Shown here: positions 50,890 through 60,133 of the stretch, one piece after another
Numbering within the stretch: position 1 is the first letter of the stretch
Layout: every line of letters starts with the position of its first letter
Origin: Rhodobacter sp.
Lineage (GTDB): Bacteria; Pseudomonadota; Alphaproteobacteria; Rhodobacterales; Rhodobacteraceae
DNA: 64,000 nucleotides
Assembly (NCBI GenBank): GCA_030065095.1
Contig: JASJDP010000001.1
Coordinates: 62,001 to 126,000 of the forward strand
Reading direction: 5' to 3'
Translations under genes and position numbers: made by a program
Notes under the pieces: generated by a model
Database searches by the model: none
What the model saw: only the letters and a program-made list of their open reading frames with translations
What the model was told of the DNA's origin: nothing

Positions 50890-51665
50890 CCCGCGATCTC
50901 AAGGCGCTTTTGGCATCCGACCGGACAACCGTCGGGACGTGGTCGCAAATCGCAGCGCCGGAAATGGTCGACCTGATCGGACTGAACGGGTTTCAGTTCA
51001 CGATCATCGATTGCCAGCACGGATTTTTCGGGATCGAGACGGCCGAGAACCTGGCCCGCGCGGCGGATGCCAACGCCATCGCCTACGCGGTGCGCGTCTC
51101 GGAAAACGACCCGGTGCAGATCATGAAGGCGCTTGATGCCGGCATTCGTCATGTTGTCGTGCCCAATGTCGGGTCGGCCGACGAGGCGCGCCAAGCTGTT
51201 GCCGCCACGCGGTTCGGACCGTACGGGCTGCGCGGTGCTTGCCCGTGCTGCCGTTCCGGCGGACATTTCATCCGCAACTGGACCGACTATGTCGCGGCAG
51301 AGGAGGCCCGCGTCGGGGCCATCGCCTTGGTTGAGAGCGCCGAAGGCCACCGGAACATCCGAGAGATTTGCAGCGTCGAAGGCTTGGCGGCCTTGATGTG
51401 CGGTCCGTTCGATCTGTCGGTCTCGATGGGCCTGGCGGGCAACTGGCGCGACGCACGGGTAACATCGGCGGTCTCCGACATCGTTGATTGCGCGCTGGCC
51501 GCTGACATCGCCGTGATGATGCCAGTCTTCTCGCCCGATGCTGGTGAATGCCTGGAACTGATCGACAACTGGAAGGCGCGGGGCGTTTCTTCCTTTGTCC
51601 TGGGATCGGACAAGATCCTTGTTGCCACCGCCTTCTCAAGCTGGACCAAGGCGATCGAAGTCTGA
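50886..51665 (+). CDS. HpcH/HpaI-type class II aldolase
   Basis: 259 residues. TIM-barrel aldolase releasing pyruvate or oxaloacetate-type products. Motifs: IIDCQHGFFG (the usual Asp/Glu-x-x-His catalytic block), RFGPYGLRGACPCC (substrate-phosphate or carboxylate Arg), ALVESAEGHRNIREI with the metal Glu, and MCGPFDLSVSMGL with the metal Asp. The double Cys in ACPCCRSGG is unusual. Last gene of the operon 44657-51665. Confidence 0.87.
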   Translation: MTRDLKALLASDRTTVGTWSQIAAPEMVDLIGLNGFQFTIIDCQHGFFGIETAENLARAADANAIAYAVRVSENDPVQIMKALDAGIRHVVVPNVGSADEARQAVAATRFGPYGLRGACPCCRSGGHFIRNWTDYVAAEEARVGAIALVESAEGHRNIREICSVEGLAALMCGPFDLSVSMGLAGNWRDARVTSAVSDIVDCALAADIAVMMPVFSPDAGECLELIDNWKARGVSSFVLGSDKILVATAFSSWTKAIEV

Positions 51666-51731
51666 AACACCTGCGCTTGTTGAAGACGAACTGCCAAAGC
51701 GGCGGCATGTCCTGCTGCGGCACGGCGAGAT

Positions 51732-52045
51732 CCGCTTGAGCGCGATGCGGTGTGACAGAACCGCGTTCGACCGGTTCTGGCCCGGTGCGGGCGTTCGCAA
51801 CCAGTCTTCAGGCGCGGAATCAAGGCCGTAGGCCGCCGCGCCATCGCCGACCCGCCCCGAAGGGGAGGCGATTTTCCGACGGTGCGTACCGGATTGACGT
51901 CGTTCGGACTTTGCTGGGATAAATCGAGCCGTTCAGAGGTCCGGGTCGCCTCCCCGCGGGTCGGCGATGGCGCGGCTTATCAGATTCCGGTTAACGTCCG
52001 CTCCAAGCCAGAACCGGTCGAACGCGTTTCCGTCAAATCTCATCC
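51732..52045. repeat. 314-bp palindromic intergenic repeat, copy B (inverted relative to copy A)
   Basis: Its reverse complement matches 1860-2173 along the whole length. The terminal inverted repeats (containing CGCGTTCGACCGGTTCTGG) are clearer here than in copy A. The internal 21-bp arms lie at 51835-51855 and 51956-51976. It sits between the aldolase stop and the efflux operon. Bases 52046-52549 beyond it contain no gene I can recognise, though several short frames are open. Confidence 0.85.
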
Positions 52046-52549
52046 ATACAGGCCCCCGGGTCAAGCCGAACAAACACATCGAACGGTCGGAACGACGGCA
52101 CAGCGACGAGTTCCATCTGAACCTGGCCCGCAGGCTCGATTTGACCGGTGCGGTGCCGGATCATCGAAGCGTTGCCAAGCACCGTCACCGCCGGTGCCGC
52201 TAGAGCGGATTGCTGCGACACCTCTTCGAGATCATGATCGCCTGCTGCATCGCCGACAGCCTCTTGCACCGGGAACTCTTTGCCGTCGATACCAGTGTGA
52301 TCCTCGCCGTTGCGGCCATCGGCGATACGAAGCAATTTCGAACCGGTTGCAATTCTCCGTGCGGCCACGCGTCCCCCCTGCACGAATCCGGCGGCGGGAA
52401 GACAAAGCCCGGGCGGATCGACGGCAAGCGCGAAAGATCCATCCACAAGCGCCTGATCCTCGGCATGGCCGAGCAGGCGTTTGTCTCGAAATGTGTCTCC
52501 CGCCGGATAGCACACGCACCGTCGGCCGACCGTGCTAGCTCGTGATCAA

Positions 52550-53989
52550 ATGTTGCTCGATCCCACAGCCCCAAGGCGCCTTGGCCTCTCTCTGCCCATA
52601 CTCTTTCTGACGGCGTCCTGTTCGCCTGGCGTGGAGCAGGTGGCGGCGCCGAGCGCCGGGCTTACCGCCTCTTCGAGCTATTCCAACGGCGCCAAACCAT
52701 CGGCGATGCCGATGGTCGGATCTGGCTGGTGGAACGGCCTGGGCAGCGCTGATCTCAATGCTCTGATCGACGGTCTGATCGCATCCAACCCCGACATCGC
52801 AGCGGCATCACTGCGCGTCCTGCAATCCGAACTTGAACTGGGCAACATACGGTCACAGCGTCTGCCGACGGCGACCGCCAGCGCATCGTCAACCGGAACC
52901 GCCGCAGCCGGCCCTGCCGGCGACCGGTCGACCGATGCCACCGGCGATCTGGCGGCCGGCGTGCGATGGGAAGCCGATCTTTGGGGACGCATCGCAAGGG
53001 AAGGCGACCGTGCGGCGGCGCTTCTCCTGGCGACAAGCTATGATCGGGAGGCCTTGGCGAACTCGCTGATCGCCAATGTGATCCGCGCCTATATCTCCGT
53101 CACTTTCGATCGTCGCGAAATCGTTGCCACCCGGCGCATCATCGATAGCCGTCGCACAAGCCTTGCGATCACGCAGGATCGGTTCGGTTTGGGCGTCGAC
53201 GGGACAACCGCGGGCACGGTGAAATCGGCGGAAGAGAACTTGGCCGCGGCGCGCGCCGAACTTCCGCGTCTGGAGTTGTCGCTGATCGAGAATGTCAACG
53301 CACTCGACGCCCTGTCGGGCGGGGTCCCCAGATCCCGCATATCGGTTTCGGCATCGTTGCCACGCAACCTGCCGCCCTTGAACGCCACGACCGGCACCCC
53401 CGTGCAACTTCTCGACCGGCGTCCGGATATCCAGGCGGCCGCGGCCCGCCTCGCCGCAGCGAATGCCAATATCGGTGTTTCCGTCGCCGACCGCTTCCCA
53501 ACGCTGACCCTGAACGGAAGCCTTCGGTCGGGCGGCGGCGGATTGGGGGATATCCTCGACATCGATAACGTGATTGCATCGCTGACCGCCGAGCTTCTTC
53601 TCACCGTCTTCGATGGCGGGCGCGGCAGCCGCCTCGTGGCGATACGAAAGGCCGAGGCCGAGGAACTGGCGCATAGCTATGTCTCGACGGTGCTGGCGGC
53701 AATCCGAGAAGTCGAGGACGGGCTTTCCGGAGAGCGTCTGCTGGCCGAACGCGCGCGGCTCCTGACCGTACGGCTAAGCGCCGCACGGCAGGCAACACGC
53801 ATCGCTAGCGACCGCTACCGCGACGGAACTGGCACTTATCTAACTCTGCTCGATTCCAGCCGCAGCGAAGCCAACGCCGAGACAGCGTACCTCAATGTCG
53901 AACGCGCGCGCTGGATCAATCGCGTCGATCTGATGCTTGCGCTCGGGGGACGCTGGAGTGCCCCCTCCATTGCGGGTGGGCCGGCATGA
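52550..53989 (+). CDS. Efflux outer-membrane factor, NodT-type lipoprotein
   Basis: About 479 residues. Lipoprotein signal with lipobox LTASC (Cys near residue 24). The OEP/TolC fold is shown by two repeats: GSGWWNGLGSADLNALIDGL, then LAAGVRWEADLWGRIAREGDRA (LW-G motif) and TPVQLLDRRPDIQAAAARLAAANANIGV, typical of NodT-like factors. It forms the outer-membrane exit duct for the RND pump encoded by the next two genes. ATG at 52550 gives the most plausible signal peptide; GTG at 52532 is an alternative. Neither has a good ribosome site. ATGA overlap with the adaptor gene. Confidence 0.88.
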   Translation: MLLDPTAPRRLGLSLPILFLTASCSPGVEQVAAPSAGLTASSSYSNGAKPSAMPMVGSGWWNGLGSADLNALIDGLIASNPDIAAASLRVLQSELELGNIRSQRLPTATASASSTGTAAAGPAGDRSTDATGDLAAGVRWEADLWGRIAREGDRAAALLLATSYDREALANSLIANVIRAYISVTFDRREIVATRRIIDSRRTSLAITQDRFGLGVDGTTAGTVKSAEENLAAARAELPRLELSLIENVNALDALSGGVPRSRISVSASLPRNLPPLNATTGTPVQLLDRRPDIQAAAARLAAANANIGVSVADRFPTLTLNGSLRSGGGGLGDILDIDNVIASLTAELLLTVFDGGRGSRLVAIRKAEAEELAHSYVSTVLAAIREVEDGLSGERLLAERARLLTVRLSAARQATRIASDRYRDGTGTYLTLLDSSRSEANAETAYLNVERARWINRVDLMLALGGRWSAPSIAGGPA

Positions 53990-55194
53990 GAGAGGCAGAG
54001 ACACCTGTTTGGTCCCGGCTCTGGGCGCTTGGCTTGGGCAGCGTCCAGGTGGCGGCCGTGGCCGGGGTGGTCGGCGGCACCGTGTTTGTGTCCAACCACA
54101 TGCGCGAGAACAAGTCCGAGCGCGTGCAAATCGAAACCCGAACGTTCACGCCGAGCGTTCAGACCGACATCGTCCAGGTTCGCACCCGTTCAATCACCCT
54201 CGAGAAGACCGGGTCAGTTGAACCCTCGGTGTATGTGAACATCACTCCGGAAGTATCCGGTCTGGTCGAAAGCGTGCGGCGTGGACTGGGCGGCGGGGCG
54301 GTCTTCGAGGCGGGTGAGGTCCTATTCCGGATCGCGCGAGAAGATCTCGAGATCGAACTCCGCCGCCGCGAGGCCGACCTGGCGGCGGCCATCGCCAACC
54401 TCGACATCGAACGGGCGCAGGCCGACAATGCCCGTCGCGAGTGGCAGAGCTTTGGTCGTGGTGAGATCACGGACTTGGCTGCCCGCCGGCCGCAGGTGCG
54501 GTCTGCCGAGGCGCAGGTACTGACGGCGGAGGCAAGCCTGGACGCCGCCGAACTCAACCTCGCCCGAGCGGGGTTTGCTCTGCCCTTCGATGGCACGATT
54601 GTCGATCTGTCCCTGGCGCAGGGCCAGAAGCTGACCGCCGGGCAGTCATACGGCCGCGCTTACGGTTTCGCCAGCATAGAGGTCACGGTGTCGCTCTCGC
54701 CGGATGAGTTGAGCCTTTTGGACGAGGTCGTGGGGTTGGAGGCCGTGATCGACGCCCGCGTTCTCGGCAAGCCAGTCTCGCTTTATGGCGCGGTAAGCCG
54801 CGTCAGCGGCGAGGTCGACCGCGCGACGCGGCTCTCGACGCTGATCATCACGCTCGATGCTGCGGAGGTACGCGATCTTGGTCTGCAGCCGGGCACCTTC
54901 GTGACAGTCACGCTGGCCGGGCCCCACATCGCGGATATGGCCGAAGTGCCCAATGCCGCGCTGCAGGAAGGCGATCAGCTTTGGCTGGTCGAGGATGACG
55001 TTCTGCGCCGGACCAAGGACGTCGAGGTTATTCTGCGCGGGCGGCACACGACGCTGGTGACCGGGCTGGAGCATGGCGCACGTATCGCGGTCGGCACCAT
55101 CGCCGGCGCGACGAATGGAATGCGGATCCGGGCCGAATTGATGCCGACCGCGGCCGAGGGCGACCTCGCCCTGCGGTATGGGGCCCCGAAATGA
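53986..55194 (+). CDS. RND efflux periplasmic adaptor (membrane fusion protein)
   Basis: 402 residues. Single N-terminal anchor (VQVAAVAGVVGGTVFVS, about 21-37). A lipoyl/hairpin section follows (SVYVNITPEVSGLVESV, coiled-coil RREADLAAAIANLDIERAQA, LARAGFALPFDGTIVD), then beta-barrel and membrane-proximal domains. It links the inner-membrane pump to the outer-membrane factor. ATGA overlaps on both sides, so outer-membrane factor, adaptor and pump are made in one coupled operon. Confidence 0.9.
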   Translation: MREAETPVWSRLWALGLGSVQVAAVAGVVGGTVFVSNHMRENKSERVQIETRTFTPSVQTDIVQVRTRSITLEKTGSVEPSVYVNITPEVSGLVESVRRGLGGGAVFEAGEVLFRIAREDLEIELRRREADLAAAIANLDIERAQADNARREWQSFGRGEITDLAARRPQVRSAEAQVLTAEASLDAAELNLARAGFALPFDGTIVDLSLAQGQKLTAGQSYGRAYGFASIEVTVSLSPDELSLLDEVVGLEAVIDARVLGKPVSLYGAVSRVSGEVDRATRLSTLIITLDAAEVRDLGLQPGTFVTVTLAGPHIADMAEVPNAALQEGDQLWLVEDDVLRRTKDVEVILRGRHTTLVTGLEHGARIAVGTIAGATNGMRIRAELMPTAAEGDLALRYGAPK

Positions 55195-58100
55195 GCACCA
55201 CCCCGCGCTCCGTTGGCCTGCTTGCCTGGTTCGCTGGAAACCATGTGGCCGCGAACATTCTGATGATCGCCCTGGTCGTTGCCGGCGCCTACACGGTCGG
55301 CACGATGCGGACCGAGGTCTTTCCGCAGATCGATCCGCGGACGATCTCTGTCAGTGTGCCCTATTCCGGCGCCAATCCCGAAGAAGTCGAAAGCGGCATC
55401 ACCATCCGGGTCGAAAGCGCTCTGTCGGGTATCTCGGGCATCGAGCGCATCACTTCGACCGCATCCGAAGGGGTCGGGACGGTAGCTGCAGAGCTCACCT
55501 CGTTTGCCGATGCCGACGAGGTCCTGGCCGATGTGCGCGACGCCGTGGACGGGATCGCCGATTTCCCGCCCGAGGGCGCAGAGGACCCGATCATCGAAAA
55601 GTCGACCATCGAACCAAGGCTCCTGACGCTGGCGCTCTACGGCGATGCCTCGGAGCGCCAGCTCCGGCAAACGGCGGAGCGGCTGAGGGATGAGCTTCTG
55701 GCCACGAACCGGCTGGCAGATGTCGTATTGGACGGGGTGAGGGCCTATGAAATTTCGATAGAGGTCTCGGAAGACGCGCTGCAACGCTACAACCTGACCT
55801 TCGAATCCATCGCCCAGAGGATTTCGGCCGCGTCACTCGACCTGGCCGGGGGCACGTTGCGGACCGCGAACGGCGAAATCCTTTTGCGGACCCCGGCGAA
55901 GCGGACCACTGCAGAGGGCTTTGGAGAAATTCCGATCCTGGTAGAGGCCGACGGCGCCATGGTCCGGCTGGCCGACATCTCGACCATCCGCGACGGTTTC
56001 GCCGATGGCGATCTGATCAACGTATTCAACGGCGAGCCATCGGTCTTCATCTCTGTCTACCGATCGGTCGAGCAAGGCGTGCTCGATGCGGAAGCGGTCG
56101 TACGAGCCTATCTCGAGGACGTCAGCGTCCCGCCCGGCATGAACCTGATCATCCGCGACAACGACACCGACGGGCTGCGCGACCGGATCAATCTGATGCT
56201 GAGGAACGCAATATTCGGCTTTGGGCTCGTGTTCCTGTCTCTTGTGATGTTCCTGGACCTGAAGCTGGCCTTCTGGACGAGCCTGGCAATCCCGATTTCG
56301 TTTCTCGGCGGTTTGGCGATCGCAGGATATCTCGGGGCCTCGATCAACATGATCTCGCTGTTTGCACTGATCATCGTGCTGGGGATCGTGGTCGATGACG
56401 CAGTGGTGATCGGCGAGAATATATTCGAAAGCCAGTCGAAAGGCGGCGATCCGCTGCAAGCGACGCTTCGCGGGCTCTACGAGGTTGCGGCACCGGTCAC
56501 TCTGGGCGTTCTGACGACGATCATCGCCTTCGCACCGCTTGCATTCACGGCAGGAAGACTGGGCCAGGTGATTTCGGTCGTCCCGATCGTTGTCATCTCG
56601 ATCCTCGCGATCTCGCTCATAGAGGGCCTATTCATACTGCCCGCACATCTGTCCCGAGGCGGCCGTTGGAGCGTGGGCCCACTCAAGTGGTTGCAGACCG
56701 GATTTGCCGCTCTCCTGGCCGGTTTCATCCGCTATGTGGTTAGACCGGCGGTTCGCTTGGCGGTAACCTTCCGTTACGCGACCCTGGCGTTGGTGACCTG
56801 CGCGATCGTTCTCTCCGCGACCGCGTTCACGACCGGGTTCCTGCGTTTCGTCTTCTTGCCGCCGACAGAGGCCGACCGGGTCGAACTGACGCTGACCATG
56901 ATCGAGGGCGCGCCGTTCGCGACAACCCGGCAGGCGGCAGAAGCGGCTCTTGTCGCGGCCGAGCGTGTCAACGACGAGGTGGCCGCGAGAGACGGACGCG
57001 CACCGGTTTTGACAACCTCCGCCACAATCGGCGAAGCGTCGAGCGGCGGACCGGGCGGCGGCAGCAGCGACAGCGGCTCGAACGTCGCGCAAATCCGTGT
57101 CGAGTTGACGCCGTCCGACAGCCGCGAGATCGGCTCGGTCGCGTTTGAACAGCTGTGGCGCGATGAGATCGGCGCCCTGGCCGGTGCGGACAGCATGATC
57201 TTTGCAAGTGGGCTTTTTGTCCTCGGAGATGATGTGAGCGTGGAACTCAGCCATCCTTCCGACGACCAGCTTCTACGCGCGGCAGAGGCGATCCGCACCC
57301 GCCTTGGCGCCACCAGCGGGGTCTCGGACATCGAGTTTTCGCTGCAGTTCGGGAAGCGCCAGCTTGAATTTCAGTTGAACGATGTCGGGATCGCTCTTGG
57401 GCTCAGCGATGGCGACCTGGCCCGCCAGATCCGCCGCGCCTTTTTCGGCGAGACGGTTCAAACACTTCAACGCGGCCTGGAAGAGGTCGACGTGGTCGTC
57501 CGATATCCAAGCGACGCCCGTACGAGCCTGAGCGATGTCTACGATATGCGCATTCGGCTGCCCGGCGGCGAGGCCGTGCCCGTAACCGCCGTCGCGGACA
57601 TCACCGAAAGCCGGGGGTTTTCAACGATCGAGCGCGCTGACGGCCGCCGCATCCTGCGCATCACCGCCAAGGTCGACAGCGACGTCACCACGTCCGACAA
57701 CGTCAACAACGACCTGCGCCGGGTCTTCTTGCCTCAACTTGTCGACCGGTACGCCGGGCTGTCCTGGTCGATGAGCGGGCAAGCCGTCGATCAGCAGCGG
57801 GACGTTCAAAACGTTCTTGGCGCGCTTGGGATCGCTATGCTCGGCATCTTCGTGATGATGGCGGCCTTCACGCGCAGCTACATCCTGCCGTTGGTCATCC
57901 TGACAACCATCGCCTACGGCATCGTTGGCGCCATCCTCGGCCATGTCGCGTTGGGATATCCGCTGACATTCATCTCGCTTTTCGGGGTCGTCGCGCTTGC
58001 CGGCGTGGTTGTGAACGACACGATCCTCCTTCTGGACGATTACACCCGGCGAATGGCGCGTGACCCTGCCTTGTCCAAGGCGAACGCGATCGTCGAGAGC

Positions 58101-58364
58101 GCATCGCGGCGTTTCCGACCGATCCTGATGACCACGATTTCGACGGCCTTCGGGCTCTTGCCGATGATCTACGAGACATCGTTCCAGGCGAAGTTTTTAA
58201 TCCCGATGGCGATTAGTCTGGGTTTCGGCATTCTTATCGCGACACCGGTCCTTCTCGTCGCGGTCCCCGCGACCGTTCTGATCCTCGACGATCTCGGACG
58301 GCCCTTCCGTTGGGCGCGTCTACACCTGTTTCCAGGCAGGTCGGCAATTGCGCCGGCGGAGTAG
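55191..58364 (+). CDS. RND-family efflux pump, inner-membrane subunit
   Basis: 1,057 residues, twelve helices with two large periplasmic loops. The proton-relay pair is present in IVLGIVVDDAVVIGENIFE (helix 4, near 399-400); VALAGVVVNDTILLLDDY is the matching helix 10. Other family marks are TEVFPQIDPRTISVSVPYSG at the porter domain start and SMSGQAVDQQRDVQNVLGALG. It resembles hydrophobic-compound pumps (AcrB/MexF class) more than CzcA, since heavy-metal motifs are not evident. The substrate is unknown. Confidence 0.9.
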   Translation: MSTTPRSVGLLAWFAGNHVAANILMIALVVAGAYTVGTMRTEVFPQIDPRTISVSVPYSGANPEEVESGITIRVESALSGISGIERITSTASEGVGTVAAELTSFADADEVLADVRDAVDGIADFPPEGAEDPIIEKSTIEPRLLTLALYGDASERQLRQTAERLRDELLATNRLADVVLDGVRAYEISIEVSEDALQRYNLTFESIAQRISAASLDLAGGTLRTANGEILLRTPAKRTTAEGFGEIPILVEADGAMVRLADISTIRDGFADGDLINVFNGEPSVFISVYRSVEQGVLDAEAVVRAYLEDVSVPPGMNLIIRDNDTDGLRDRINLMLRNAIFGFGLVFLSLVMFLDLKLAFWTSLAIPISFLGGLAIAGYLGASINMISLFALIIVLGIVVDDAVVIGENIFESQSKGGDPLQATLRGLYEVAAPVTLGVLTTIIAFAPLAFTAGRLGQVISVVPIVVISILAISLIEGLFILPAHLSRGGRWSVGPLKWLQTGFAALLAGFIRYVVRPAVRLAVTFRYATLALVTCAIVLSATAFTTGFLRFVFLPPTEADRVELTLTMIEGAPFATTRQAAEAALVAAERVNDEVAARDGRAPVLTTSATIGEASSGGPGGGSSDSGSNVAQIRVELTPSDSREIGSVAFEQLWRDEIGALAGADSMIFASGLFVLGDDVSVELSHPSDDQLLRAAEAIRTRLGATSGVSDIEFSLQFGKRQLEFQLNDVGIALGLSDGDLARQIRRAFFGETVQTLQRGLEEVDVVVRYPSDARTSLSDVYDMRIRLPGGEAVPVTAVADITESRGFSTIERADGRRILRITAKVDSDVTTSDNVNNDLRRVFLPQLVDRYAGLSWSMSGQAVDQQRDVQNVLGALGIAMLGIFVMMAAFTRSYILPLVILTTIAYGIVGAILGHVALGYPLTFISLFGVVALAGVVVNDTILLLDDYTRRMARDPALSKANAIVESASRRFRPILMTTISTAFGLLPMIYETSFQAKFLIPMAISLGFGILIATPVLLVAVPATVLILDDLGRPFRWARLHLFPGRSAIAPAE

Positions 58365-58434
58365 TTACCAGTGATCTTGTTTCCACCACTCACCGACACC
58401 ACTCACGGAACCCCAAAACAAGCGAGGCCTCATC

Positions 58435-59217
58435 GTGCAGCTTTCTGATCCTCCCACCCCCCAGCACCACCGTATGTGGTGCATATCCCTCGCGGTCAGC
58501 GTCTTGGCGCTGACCGCAACCGCGACACTGGCACAGGAGCAACCACAAGGCTTTTCGGCTGGCCTTGGAGTTGCGGGGGGAACAAGCATTTATATGGGCG
58601 AGGATACGACGGCGACAGCGCTTCCGATCCTGCGCTACGAAAGCGACGCATTCTCGGTAAGCTTGCCCGAGGGTCTGCGGGTCACCTTGCTGGATCGCGA
58701 CACGTTTCGCCTTAGTGCGGTCGCGTCGCCACGGCTCTCAGACATCGATGCCTCCGACGCGCCGGAGCTTGCCGGACTCGACCGCGAGATCACGGTGGAT
58801 GGCGGTCTGCAGGCCCGATACAGGTTTGGCCGGGGGACGGAACTGCGCTTTCGCGGCGTCACTGAGCTGACGGACGAACACGGCGGCGGCGAGATCGGCC
58901 TTAGTGTTGCGCAAGCTCTGCCGCTTGGCCGCGTGCCGGTCTTCCTCGGCGGTGGCGTAACCTGGCAGAGCGAGGATCTCGCCGACTATCTGTACGGAGT
59001 ATCCGCAACGGAAGCGACGGCCACCAGACCGGCGTACAGTCCAGGCGAGGTCATTATCCCGTACCTGTCCATTGGCACGGCGGTCCCCATCTCGGATCGA
59101 ACCAGGTTCATCGCAAATGTGCGGGCGGAGTTTTTGCCGGAGGACGTGACGGACAGCCCGATCGTCGATGAAGACGTCGCGCTTCGTGCATTCATCGGAG
59201 TGAGCTTTAGCTTCTGA
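58435..59217 (+). CDS. MipA/OmpV-family outer-membrane protein
   Basis: 260 residues. Signal peptide ending ATATLAQ. The beta-barrel has typical MipA strands (GFSAGLGVAGGTSIYMGED, PILRYESDAFSVSLPEGLRV, QARYRFGRGTELRFRG) and ends with FIGVSFSF, the terminal Phe of an outer-membrane barrel. The start is taken as GTG 58435 for its GAGG site; ATG at 58474 would give a shorter leader. It lies 70 bases after the RND gene on the same strand. MipA proteins are often induced with efflux systems by envelope stress. Confidence 0.85.
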   Translation: MQLSDPPTPQHHRMWCISLAVSVLALTATATLAQEQPQGFSAGLGVAGGTSIYMGEDTTATALPILRYESDAFSVSLPEGLRVTLLDRDTFRLSAVASPRLSDIDASDAPELAGLDREITVDGGLQARYRFGRGTELRFRGVTELTDEHGGGEIGLSVAQALPLGRVPVFLGGGVTWQSEDLADYLYGVSATEATATRPAYSPGEVIIPYLSIGTAVPISDRTRFIANVRAEFLPEDVTDSPIVDEDVALRAFIGVSFSF

Positions 59218-59550
59218 TCGGCGCCAAACCGCGAGGGGGCTTCGACGGATTTGCGGTTATCGGTAATTATCGTCGCAGTTCCGACGCGTCGCCATGCCGG
59301 TGCCACGGCGATCTCGCCTTGCAGGGCGCTCTCGAACCAAGCGTTGCGCCTCGGTGGGGCGCGAGGGTGCGGCAGTGTCCTAAACACTTGGGTTTTGCCG
59401 CACCGGGCCACGCGTACAGTCGATGCAGCGGGATTTCGCTGGCGACACCTGCCGACCCGCCGGTGCCGGAGAGGTTCATGCGAGTTTTCCCGGCCATTCA
59501 GTCGCGGCTGAGCCTGGCGCGGCAAGTCGGGAAGGACGGGCACCGGCTGG

Positions 59551-59590
59551 TCTGATCCGTTGCGCACCGCAAACGCGGCAACGGATCAGA
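59551..59590. repeat. Perfect 13-bp inverted repeat
   Basis: TCTGATCCGTTGC (59551-59563) is perfectly inverted at 59578-59590 with a 14-base loop. It lies between the convergent MipA and 59624 genes and could be a bidirectional, T-less terminator hairpin. The remainder of 59218-59623 shows no convincing gene. Confidence 0.55.
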
Positions 59591-59623
59591 GCCGGCGCAA
59601 ACGCGCCCGGTCAAGCCCAAAGC

Positions 59624-59959
59624 TCAGCGCGACAGCGACAAGACCAGGCCGTTGTCGCCCGTCAGTCGGTATCCGCCTTCTATCGCAACAGGTGCAAGGC
59701 AAGCCGGGCCGTCGCTGCGGGGCAGGCCAGAGAGGCAAATCATACCCCCCTTCGAGGACCAGGACACCCGGCGAGACAGGACACCGCGGCTCATCTTCCC
59801 GCTGCCGTCCGGATCGAGTGTGAGGGTCAAGGATTGACCGTTGGGGGCCGTCGCGGCCCAGGGGGCCCCGTCGGCGATGGTCGCGATCACGGTATTCGCC
59901 GCCATAGGGGTCGCCAGCACGGCTGCTCCGACTGCGCATAGTATCATCGTGGACTTCAT
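59624..59959 (-). CDS. Small secreted hypothetical protein
   Basis: 111 residues with a signal peptide (MILCAVGAAVLATPMAANT, about 5-23). The mature part, some 88 residues, is beta-rich with two Cys (GGMICLSGLP and GPACLAPV) that could form a disulfide. No family is assigned; it has some resemblance in length and Cys spacing to small periplasmic barrel inhibitors, but this is weak. AAAGGTG precedes the ATG. It lies 57 bases downstream of the small peptide gene and the kinase on the same strand, so it may be in their operon. Confidence 0.6.
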   Translation of the reverse strand: MKSTMILCAVGAAVLATPMAANTVIATIADGAPWAATAPNGQSLTLTLDPDGSGKMSRGVLSRRVSWSSKGGMICLSGLPRSDGPACLAPVAIEGGYRLTGDNGLVLSLSR

Positions 59960-60016
59960 GGCATCACCTTTCTCTTTTTGTCGAAGGGGTGGGGAGGTTG
60001 CGATTGTGCTGATCGT

Positions 60017-60133
60017 TCAGAGCAGCGCTAAGGCCGCCGCGCAGAGCACGGTGCCACTTGCGATGAACACCAGAGCCGCGGCGCGTAGCGCCCTTGTTCT
60101 GTGCCGACTCCGTCCGCTGGGATCAAAGTTCAT
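60017..60133 (-). CDS. 38-residue single-pass membrane peptide
   Basis: Begins MNFDPSGRSRHRTRALR and continues into one hydrophobic helix (AAALVFIASGTVLCAAALAL) to the C-terminus. The ATG at 60133 overlaps the last codons of the sensor kinase by 11 bases, so it would be translated by coupling. Basic cytoplasmic side, helix, no loop. A small regulator of the kinase is possible. The short length makes it uncertain. Confidence 0.45.
   Translation of the reverse strand: MNFDPSGRSRHRTRALRAAALVFIASGTVLCAAALALL

Noticed and set aside
52033-52545. Frames on both strands between repeat copy B and the efflux operon, considered as a transposase remnant
   Set aside because: No transposase motif could be identified on either strand and the frames overlap each other; left as unassigned.
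59218-59623. Possible insertion-sequence remnant between MipA and the small secreted protein
   Set aside because: Only the 13-bp inverted repeat stands out; no transposase-like reading frame or target duplication was seen.
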